A stretch of DNA of 64,000 nt from assembly GCA_014529385.2 (NCBI GenBank), contig CM043956.1:85299721-85363720 (forward strand). Reading direction: 5' to 3'. A model generated the notes under the pieces. That model saw only the letters and a list, made by a program, of their open reading frames with translations, made no database searches and was not told where the DNA came from. Position numbers and translations under genes: made by a program. Every line of letters starts with the position of its first letter. Within the stretch, counting starts at the first letter, position 1. This DNA comes from Adiantum capillus-veneris. Taxonomy: Eukaryota; Streptophyta; Polypodiopsida; Polypodiales; Pteridaceae. Positions 55,532 to 64,000 of the stretch are shown piece after piece.

Positions 55532-57796
55532 TTGGCCATAACTTTCACAAACGGTATCGGATCGGAGTCTCTAGTAAGACTTGTAGACAATCAACGAGTT
55601 AGACCATCCCAAGTCCAGAAATGGGTAAACAGAAAATACTCCGGAGATAAAGATCCGAGAGATCACGTAGCGGCTTTTAGAAGAGTGATTAGAGCAGAGG
55701 AAGTTTTAGATTTTGCAACACAGTTTGCAGGATTTGGATTGACTCTAGAAGATGATGCAGCTACATGGTTCGACTCGGTGGAAAAATGGGATTTTGAGAC
55801 CCTAGATGAGCTGTTTGAGGAGTTTATTGAATAATTCTCGCCAAAAGGCATTGCTCACAACACGGTCTCACAAATCCATAGATTCAAACAGAAAGAGGAT
55901 GAGTCAGTATGCAAAGCATTATTACGGCTTAAGAGATATGTTAAGCTCTGTCCGAGAGCAAAATTACCTACGCAAGCACGACTGATGCTGATCTTTATCC
56001 AGGGAATGAGACATGAGGGCCTTCAGAAGGATCTGCATATGATAAGGAGGATGATGTTAAACGAGTTGATCAAAGAAGCTCTTTATCTAGTGGATAACTG
56101 TGAGGCATACAAAGAAAAGGACTTAGAGAGTCAAGGAGATGACACATCCTCTCAGCACAGTGTTTCACAGATAAGTGAGTCCATTGCCAAGACAATGGCA
56201 CCTATTGATCAAGAAAAGCTTATCGACGACTTGGTCAAGAGGTTGATTCCTCTTGTAAGGTCTGATTCGGGAGAGGAAATTGAGAGAAAATGGATGAACC
56301 ATACGGGGGAAGAGTGCTATTATAGCATGGAAAATGATAGGGAGAGGTATGTACAATCTGTTCCAGAAGCACCTACTCCACCTAGATACGTTACGGGGAA
56401 TGCGCCAAGACCTGTAGGAGTTTTAAGGCCACAGCTTGTCTTAGGAGAACAACCTCCGCTGCCAGGTGCTAGAATGCTGGTAGACATGAGATACATGCCA
56501 ATGATGGAAGCATCAAATAAACCAACGCCAGTACCAGCTACAATGTGGTATAGCAACCAAAGTGGGTACTACCCTTCGGAGCAACAAAATGTAAGAGAAA
56601 CACATGGAGTGGTGAGGCCGGTACAACCTCCACCTCCTGGGTTTCAGTCAAAAGAAAGAAGGTACGAAATGGACGAAAAGACATTGCGATTCATTGCAAA
56701 CAGCGGCTTATCTAGGTCAAAGCTTACTTATAGACAAGAGGAAATGCTAAAAGAATCTCCTCAACCAGAGACAAATTGCCACAAAAGTCGTGACAACCAC
56801 TTGGTCAAACAATGTCCTCATATGGAGATCACTGAAGTAAATTCCTATTGTCTTGAGTGTGGCATCACTCACTTGATCCCCGATTGCACAAAAAAACCAA
56901 ACCAAATCAGGAAAAGCACGACAAATGTATTAGGGATTGTTCAGCTACCTAGTAGCTCAGAAAATGAAAATGTCGTACCAGTTCAAGTGGTTAAGAGAGC
57001 ACAAGCCCAAAAGAAAGATGATGAGAATCCAAAGAAAAAGAACACGGAAAGTGACACGAGTCCAAAGACAGATGATGGACCAAAGACTGACGTACCTAGT
57101 CAAAAAACCAAGGGCAAACGAAATAGTTGGAAAGCTAGAAAGACTAGGATGAAAGCACGCAGGGAACGAGAGAAAAAATCCCTAGCTAAAAAGCTTACCG
57201 AAGCTGAGGAGAAGATAAAACAACACGAGGAAAAGGAGGCTCCTTCTCTTACACAGATGGTTAAACCTCTAGAAGAACCATCCACGGATAAGAAACCGAG
57301 AAGTTCTAGTTCAGGAGGATCTGTGTTGGTAGAGAAGGTTAATGAGACATTAGATGCCCTCTTGAAAGCCTATGATGAGAGGCTCAAAAACAATCAAACC
57401 CAAGAACAGAGGTGGATGACATATCCCTATGCGGAATTAGAAAAGAAAACGTTGGAAATGTACAGGAAAATGATTCAAACAGCCCAATCTTTACTAGAAC
57501 CACTAATAGCAAAACCTGAGGATGTGATTCGCGTCATGCCTACACAAGTAATCCCACCAAACCAGGAACTAAAAGAGCCAGATTCTAGTCATGAGCACAG
57601 AACAAACCTCAAAGACCCAACATTAGAACCAAGGATAGTACTGAATACCATGGATATCTCTTCCAAGGGATTTCACCAAGCTATACCTGAGGATTGTAAA
57701 GAGATAGATGGTCTTGACGAATTGTGGAAACAAGTCAGAGAGGCCAATGGAGCCGATGACCCAAGAAGACGAGTAGACAAGACTAGTGATGAATGA
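55532..57796 (+). pseudogene. gag of element F
   Basis: One frame runs the whole length with an internal TAA at 55,832 and a TGA at the end. The capsid reads YSGDKDPRDHVAAFRRVIRA, FAGFGLTLEDDAATWFDSVE, KGIAHNTVSQIHRFKQKEDE and LPTQARLMLIFIQGMR, a close match to the retrotransposon gag domain. A cysteine-histidine region follows near 56,775-56,890 (CHKSRDNHLVKQCP and CLECGITHLIPDC, the latter CX2CX3HX4C). A strongly basic coiled-coil-like segment (RKTRMKARREREKKSLAKKL) lies near 57,140-57,240. The true start is unclear: no good ATG precedes the capsid, and 55,532 is only where the frame opens. Otherwise unusually intact for this window. Confidence 0.85.
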
Positions 57797-58600
57797 GGAG
57801 TGTTTCTACCACCAATAGAGGAATTTGAGACTGGATCTCAAATGAATCTAGACGTGCAATCGTGTTGGGGCGACAAAGGATCTGTACAATCTATGGATAG
57901 TCAACCCCATTCGCGAAGAACACTACCATCCTACATGGGAGATTACGAGACCAAATCAGATATGGTTGCAGTCCCATTAAAGAGACTGTCTCCCAACAAG
58001 GCCATCGATTCAAAGGGGCTAGTAGATATTCTATCTACCCCAGTCACCTGTACAATAATGTTAGCCGAGTTGCTCAGAATAAGACCAAACATGTGGGCTA
58101 ATGTGGGTAAATGTCTAGAGAAATTTGGTGTAAAAACCCCAATGACTCAAATCGAGGAAGTCATCAAAGAGCTTGAAATGACTCAACTAAATACTAGGCC
58201 AGTGCCATTAAACAAGGTAGGCGAGTATTACGAGGGAGAAGATGGAAACACCACCCTTCCTGTGGAATTCAATGACGTAAAAACCATGGCAATACTTGAC
58301 AGTGGTGCTGGTGTGGCCATTGCAACCAAAGACGCTTGGAAAAAAAGAGGAAAACCTTCCTTGATATCCACACGAATGACCCTGCAACTTGCAGACGGAC
58401 ACAAGGAAAAGCCCCTAGGACTGCTAGAAAAAGTACTTGTTACTTCTTGTGGCATTGAATATGAACACACTTTTGTTGTTGTTGACTTTGGCAAGAAGAA
58501 CAACTATGAAATCATTCTGGGAAGACCATTCATGCGACAATTGAAAATGGTCCAAGAGACATATGGAAACCATAACAAAGGTAAACTTGAGGGACCATAG
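57797..58600 (+). pseudogene. Aspartic protease of element F
   Basis: It continues in the same frame as gag after the TGA at 57,794. The active site is MAILDSGAGVAIATKD (aspartate codon at 58,298) and the domain ends EIILGRPFMRQLKMVQ. The usual continuation of this family is displaced by one base near 58,580, where the next coding region takes over. It would process gag. It could be expressed only by reading through the TGA, if it is not simply a mutation. Confidence 0.8.
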
Positions 58601-59995
58601 CTATAGGGATGTGACGAGAACACCAGTTGAGGAGTTTGATTCCACCACAGTAGCAGGATCAGAACTTCCAGCTTGGTTAGGTAAGCCTAAAGAACTGTGG
58701 ATGTGTGGAGCTTCACAATGTGGTAGCTTGAAACGTGAGGAATGTATCCTAGAGTGGGTTATAGAGGATATTGACTATATCCCAGAACCATTTCCTGAAG
58801 AAGAGTTAGAGCCTTTTGGATGGGAACACATCTTGGCTACTATGGACGTGTGTGCCGTGAAGGATGCTCCCACAACAAAGTTTTGTGATGAAAATGGATA
58901 TGATGTCGTTCCTTATTTTGCAGTGAGTCTAATCCAAGAAAACGAAGAGAACCAGACATCAACAAGCTCTCGAAATAAGGAGCACACAAAGAAATGTGGA
59001 GAATCAAAAGATGAAGAGGATGACGAGTTCTATGACTCTGTAGAACACTTTGAACTTCAAGAAGATCAACGACCCGGGAATCAATGTCATCGCTACACTA
59101 ATAAAGTGCCTCAAAAGTGGACTCCAAAGTCCTCGGTGAAGACACAACCACCACAAGCATTCTCATATATGGCTCCTAATAAGGATGAAAAGACTCAGCT
59201 GGGAGGAATACGACTAGAGAAACGAGCTAACAATGCTCTAATCAATGGGCTAGAAAATTCCTCCAAGAAACTACCACCCACAAGCAAACAGACACTAACT
59301 TTCCACTACCAGCCAAAAAATCAAGGGAAAGTACAAGAAGTCAACCTTGCTGAGGATAGTAGCGATAGTGATGAATCTTACGACATCCCCTATCATCAAC
59401 TCAGGCCATCACTATCACCAACCCCTTCAGCAACAACCATGACAGGTCAAAAGAACAGGACAACAAGTCAAAGCCAAAAAGCTCGACAAATCTGGATACC
59501 AAAAAGCCAGATCGGCCAAAAAAAGATATGGATCAAGAAGACAAAGATCTAATTGAAAAATCACAAGATCCAACACCAAAACAAAAACAAGAAAAGCGTG
59601 CACGAATGGGTAAGAATATCACAAAATTGCAAGCTTTCACAACTCAGGTTTGGGCTCCAAAGAAGTTGATTCAAGCACAAAAAAGTTAGGAATTCATTTG
59701 GATTCCAAAACAACCACAATATCAACTTTCAAAGCCTAAATCCTGTCACCAACCCAGCGTACAAGGGCTGAAGCAAAGACCATTGTCGCCTCACACAACC
59801 AAAAGGTGGATCCCAAAGAAGTCTCTTCAAACACAAATGAAGCACGGGAAAGTATGGGTTCCCAAACGAGTGTCAACAACAACAAAACAGCCAATAAACG
59901 CAAAGAAATGGGTCCCAAAGAAGAACAATAAAACTGCTGTCAGTGCATCGCCGCTTGAATTCTTACAATTCTTCCTACGATTACAGTACAGTTAG
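58563..59995 (+). pseudogene. Third coding region of element F with W-x-P-K repeats
   Basis: It is open from 58,563 to 59,552, overlapping the protease frame by 38 bases. It starts VNLRDHSYRDVTRTPVEEF, continues with an acidic middle (KDEEDDEFYDSVEHF) and ends in a lysine-rich tail with eight spaced motifs like QKWTPK, QIWIPK, QVWAPK, FIWIPK, KRWIPK, KVWVPK and KKWVPK, the later ones beyond a stop at 59,552 and a further break near 59,690. No enzyme motif was seen. W-V-P-K tails also occur in linkers of some copia polyproteins. A role in nucleic-acid binding is a guess. Confidence 0.6.
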
Positions 59996-60255
59996 AAGAG
60001 AGCAAGTCACTTCAATCAAGCAACGATACAGGAGCTTCAAAGACCATTACATTGCTTAGAATAGGAAGCCTTGCCAACAAATGCCAATAAGCAAATTGCT
60101 TATACCCACATCTTGCACAACATAAATCTTTTCCATGCATTGACAATGTATGCATAATAGGGTTACATTACAAGGCCTGCATAGGCACAAATTTTAATTG
60201 CCCAAGCACAACACATACCCTTTGCGATACCCTGTCGTAAAGGATGACTCCAATT

Positions 60256-60270
60256 AGGAAGGGGGGAGGC
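60256..60270 (+). promoter_or_regulatory. Purine tract at the end of element F coding region
   Basis: AGGAAGGGGGGAGGC resembles the polypurine tract that primes plus-strand synthesis. The sequence after it does not match the 5' LTR, so it may be an internal tract, or the 3' LTR may be lost. Confidence 0.45.
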
Positions 60271-60822
60271 ATTCTGAATGCGGACCTAATATTATGACTA
60301 TTAGAGGGAAATGTCTTGTGAGATGCATTGAATTTTTGCGTTTTATTGTGATAAATTTTTGACGAAATTTAGAGTATATGCCCTCATAGTAGTGTTACAG
60401 AGGAGTATGGGGACAAAATCCATATATGAGCCCCTAGGGACATGTGTATAGTGTACATAGTATTTAGATTTCTATTTGAATGATTTTTCTTTTGTTGAGT
60501 TGTTTTAAGATTTTCTTTGTTTATTATTAAGAAAAAAATAAAAAAATCCATAATCCACATGAAGAAAAGACTGACGAGAGGCCTGAGCACTACAAAGAGA
60601 ACAAGGTACGGGGAAACGATGAAACTTCACGAAGTATGTCTCAGCAGCCACTAAAACAGCCGAAGAACTTGTCACAAAGCAGTGTCAACATGCAGCCGAC
60701 AAGTCATACAAGTCAGCATCGAGTAGCTAAGCCACAAAAGGAGTGAGGTGTTAGTCCCAAAGCTTCAAGTAATATTATCTGTGGTCTAAGCGTCTTAGCT
60801 ATTCTAGTATTTCTCAAGCTGG
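60271..60822 (+). other. 3' non-coding region of element F
   Basis: AT-rich, no gene. It ends at CTGG, where the solo LTR begins, and appears to resume after it at 63,493. Confidence 0.45.
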
Positions 60823-63492
60823 TGAGGCGGTCCGGGGCGGGCAACAAGAGAGGCGACCTCTAAACACCCCTCAAGGCTCCCGTGCTGCTCAATTGGGGCT
60901 GGGGCAACCACAAGCACAACACAACAACAAACCCACAGCCAAACCCAAACAAGATAGGGGCACCACCTAGTTATGGTATGCGAACTAGGACGCAAGAGAG
61001 ATTTTGGCACAACCAAGAAGATGCACCACACAACACACACAAGCAACCTCACACCAAGACACACATGAAATGGACCAGAGAGAGCTAGAGCAAAGGGAAG
61101 AGAGAGAGGAAAGGATCTTGCGTAATACCTTATTTGTGACTTGCAAATGGAGATGGTTCGTTATGATGCTATCGTAGAACTTGTACAAAACTCACTCAAT
61201 GCTTAGTGATTGCTAATCATTGCCAAAACACACACACACTGTCTTAGGGTGTGGGAGACCTCTCACCACAATACCCTCTTACAATGGACACAAAATTGGC
61301 AATGAAAAACACACTAAAACACTTTCTAAAATCAAGATCAACCGATAAAAACTCAAAATACACAAGTCACCTTGAATTCACCAAACCGTATTGCACAAAT
61401 GGAAGGACGAAGATTTGAACGTCGAATCACGCCTTTGATGCACCAAACCTCAATTTATTGATGATGAAGGAGCATGTACAATAGTGGTTTTGAGATTTGT
61501 GGAACTCACGCTCTCTCACTTGCAATGTGTAGCTTGAAGGCTTCTCTCACACCAAGAGTGAAGCTCACAAGTGGTTGCTACATCTAAGTCTCTCCTCACG
61601 CATAGAGTATTGGGGTGCTATGTGAGATGTTGGAGGTTGTTTTACAAGAAGGAGAGGGGCCTATTTATAGGTTGGAGACCCCTCATAAAGATTATTGGAA
61701 ATCCTAATTTACAAGCTAACAAATCAGGATTATGATTTTTTTGAATATCAAAACATTGCGGGCCTTCTTTGTCTGCTTGAGTCATGGGTGTGGGCTCAAA
61801 AGAGAGCATTATTGATGGTGAAAGTAGAGTTTCAAGGAAAAGGAGAGAGAGAGAGAGGGAGAGAGAGAGAGAGAGTTACTTTGTACATGTCTTGAGGTGA
61901 GGTGTCTTTTATGGTTAGGTCAATGCTATTTTGTGTTAGTATGTTAGTGGTTAGTGTTAGTAATCACTAGAAAGTTAATGCTACATTTACAATGGGTAGA
62001 ATGAGGTGGTAGGTTGAAGTAAGATGGTTGAATGAAGTGAGCAAATCCTTGTGATGGTGAAGCTTGAAGAAGTTTTGGACTTACTTGTGTAGGTTCTCAA
62101 AATGACTATCGATCTTCTTCTTCGTCTTCCCTTCTTTACGCCACCGCCGCCAAGGTTGATTATCGTGATGAAAATGGTAATTCCGTTGATGATATCTCTT
62201 GATTTACAGAGGTTAAGCATGGTATGCATGCTGAATTTATGTATATATATATAAGGGTTAAGATGGAATGTACTTTGGAGATAATAGAGAGAGGCATAGA
62301 GATGGTGTATGTACATGGAGAGCTCATATGAGAGCTATGGGAGTAAGTGGGGAGGTTAATGGTGAAGAAGGTGAGATAAACCATTGAAGGTGCAGGTTTG
62401 AGTGAGGTATTGAGAGGAATGTGTGTGTGTGTGTGTAGAAGTGTGGAAAGAGGTGAGAGAAGACTATGGGCTACTTGTGAGAAAAGTGGGCAGACTGGGT
62501 TCCAATCAAAAAATCATATCTCACCGCTGGTAGCTCCAAAAATCATGAAAAAATTTGAGGTGATTATTCAGAGTGTGGGCTACGTTTTCTCTTTTGACCA
62601 CTACTCCAAATTAGGAGTGGAGATAGGTGCCAAAATTCTCACCAAAAAGCCTTTTTTTTATGCCTGCAAAAGTCTTTTAGTGGCCCCCTCCTTTGTTGAA
62701 TTTATACAATGCATCCAAGAGTGAGCCTCTCCTTTGTCATATCATAATACAAAGCATCCATGTTGCCCTTGACCCATGCATGGAGGAGGATTATTGGTGA
62801 ATAAAGAAATATATACATGGTGGGACTAGTGTATGGACTATTCATGGACTTTAGCTCAATGAACACATGGTGTTAGAATAATGAGTAAAAATAATAATAA
62901 AAATATGGAGGAGTTATGGATATGGAAAGATATTGGAATCATATGATATGGTCCCTCTTTGAATTATTTTGGGTGAAAGAGAAAAAGGTATGCAAGTAAA
63001 TAATATAATAAACGTGACCAATGAGTAGAAATCAATTTTTTGTCTTCACGAGGGTGAGGGTGAAAATGTGGGAGTGATTTGTATAAAGGAAAAATATAAG
63101 GTTAGAGTATGTACATATTGGAAAAAAAATATACTTATGGTGCAAGAGGATGAAAGAAGGTAGATTTAATAAAACACACACCTAGGTATAAATATTTAAA
63201 TAAATATCAAAATAATTATAAAAATCCCTATATCTAGGCCACATATATAATGAAATATTTACACACAAATGGGCCATAATATTTATTATTTTTTTGATAT
63301 TATTTATTTTTTTGGCTCAACTAGCCCAGTGACTAGCTAGCTGAGGGTTTTTAAGGAGATATGGGAAAAGTCCCGTAACTCACACACGCCTATGTATGAT
63401 GAAATGGTAGGGATAGCCATAGTGTTTGGGTGAATTTGGTAGGGTGAGGTAGCTTACTATGGCAATTACGGAGAGCTGAAAAACGGCTATCA
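60823..63492 (-). repeat. Solo LTR of the element C family
   Basis: On the plus strand it runs TGAGGCGGTCCGGGG ... AACGGCTATCA, the same ends as the 3' LTR of C, and is 2,670 bp long. CTGG occurs on both sides (60,819-60,822 and 63,493-63,496), consistent with a short target duplication. No internal region remains, as expected after recombination between two LTRs. It holds GA (61,840-61,875) and GT (62,418-62,436) microsatellites. It is more diverged from the element C LTRs than those are from each other. Confidence 0.8.
61662..61669 (-). promoter_or_regulatory. TATA box of the solo LTR
   Basis: The plus strand reads GGCCTATTTATAGG; the minus strand has TATAAATAGGCC. An isolated LTR promoter could still drive transcription toward element F, antisense to it. 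Confidence 0.45.
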
Positions 63493-64000
63493 CTGGAAGA
63501 GTTGAGCATATTTACGTTGTGTCACTCATGCTGGTATAGGTGAGCAAAAGAGTCGAAGTCTACTATACTTAAGTCTGGTGAAGTGAAGGAGAAGGTCCAA
63601 AAGACACTCACGTACTGAGCACAGTGAGATACGAGTGGAGAAACTTCTACATCGAAAACCCTTCTTGGAAATGTGGAAGCTATTGAGACATCTTTTGATG
63701 TCATATGTGCTACATTTATTCCTCGAAACACCCATCATCTCCTTCTTTCACATTGCATTCTTTTGGTGACAAATTTCTCATATGCATATAGAGTGTCCCA
63801 TAATTGGCACTTGCATCAGGCACTCTTTCCATGTTTCACCCAAGCACTCACCTTTCATGAACATGTACTTCACGTTCAACTGCTCAACTCCAATAAGAGC
63901 GTATACCAAAGGCATTTTTTTCCCAACGGGTTTTTCCCCTTTGGTCATCCAGGTTTTAGACCATAATCTAAAGACACCTATCACCATCCTCTTGTACATA
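63493..64000. other. Sequence beyond the solo LTR
   Basis: No gene recognised. It is probably the continuation of the element F 3' region interrupted at 60,822, because removing the solo LTR and one CTGG gives a smooth AT-rich join; this is weak evidence. The window ends here. Confidence 0.35.

Larger units (their letters stand above)
52440..60822 (+). mobile_element. Element F: gag-protease retroelement lacking reverse transcriptase
   Basis: A TATA-bearing LTR ends at 53,455, followed by a TGGCGCC primer site, a 2-kb leader with a palindrome array, gag, protease, a third coding region with repeated W-x-P-K motifs and a purine tract near 60,260. No reverse transcriptase or integrase motif was found between protease and 60,822 or in the flank beyond the solo LTR. 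Plants carry gag-only LTR elements (TR-GAG), and this fits that idea with a protease added. The left edge is approximate and a matching 3' LTR was not found, so the element may extend past 63,493 or be truncated. Confidence 0.65.

Noticed and set aside
1-64000. Host protein-coding genes, tRNA and rRNA genes
   Set aside because: No frame outside retroelements showed a recognisable host domain or a plausible exon series, and I saw no tRNA cloverleaf or rRNA sequence. A gene with very short exons could be missed by eye.

Overview
This window looks like a gene-poor, transposon-packed stretch of plant nuclear DNA, most likely a seed plant. The reasons are Ty3/gypsy Tat-type and chromovirus elements, a Tork/Tnt1-like Ty1/copia element with the classic plant primer-binding site TGGTATCAGAGC, small MITE-like elements, and very long (CT)n/(CA)n microsatellites. 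No rRNA, tRNA, CRISPR or convincing host gene was found. The species cannot be told from this sequence alone. Element names (A to J) are mine.

Layout. 1-1,450: minus-sense LTR remnant (J). 3,038-4,646: solo LTR of the A family. 5,049-7,647: microsatellites, including a 29-base G run. 8,037-11,428: a small non-autonomous element (H) with ~320-bp LTRs, itself hit by a 1.3-kb TTAA-flanked transposon. 11,429-12,120: a repeat with a short protein remnant. 12,239-15,540 and 25,199-25,621: a minus-strand chromovirus (A) split by a complete but decayed plus-strand Tat-like element (B, 15,541-25,198). 25,622-29,133: an unrecognised minus-sense element (G) carrying a MITE. 29,134-40,225: a second Tat-like element (C), minus strand, with a full 3' LTR, a truncated 5' LTR and a second copy of the TTAA transposon inside its reverse transcriptase. 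40,226-43,689: a truncated minus-strand copia element. 43,690-45,215: a C-type LTR in inverted orientation, abutting the gag-protease half of a third gypsy element (D, 45,216 to about 48,960). 50,130-50,391: a second MITE. 51,117-52,036: a second copy of the 11.4-kb protein repeat. About 52,440-60,822: a plus-strand gag-protease element without reverse transcriptase (F). 60,823-63,492: a C-family solo LTR inserted in F.

The most interesting signals are in retroelement leaders. F has an array of ~124-bp repeats between primer-binding site and gag, most carrying a 24-bp palindrome that would fold as a 9-bp stem with a self-complementary ACGCGU loop, resembling retroviral dimerisation hairpins. 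Elements B, C and D each carry, upstream of gag, one or two copies of a conserved ~70-residue open reading frame of unknown function. The TTAA transposon leaves an exact TTAA duplication whose removal restores a reverse transcriptase reading frame.

Almost all coding regions are broken by stops and frameshifts. F gag-protease is the best preserved, with two in-frame stops over 3 kb. No gene here is predicted to serve the host; the genes are the gag, protease, reverse transcriptase, RNase H and integrase functions of retrotransposons.
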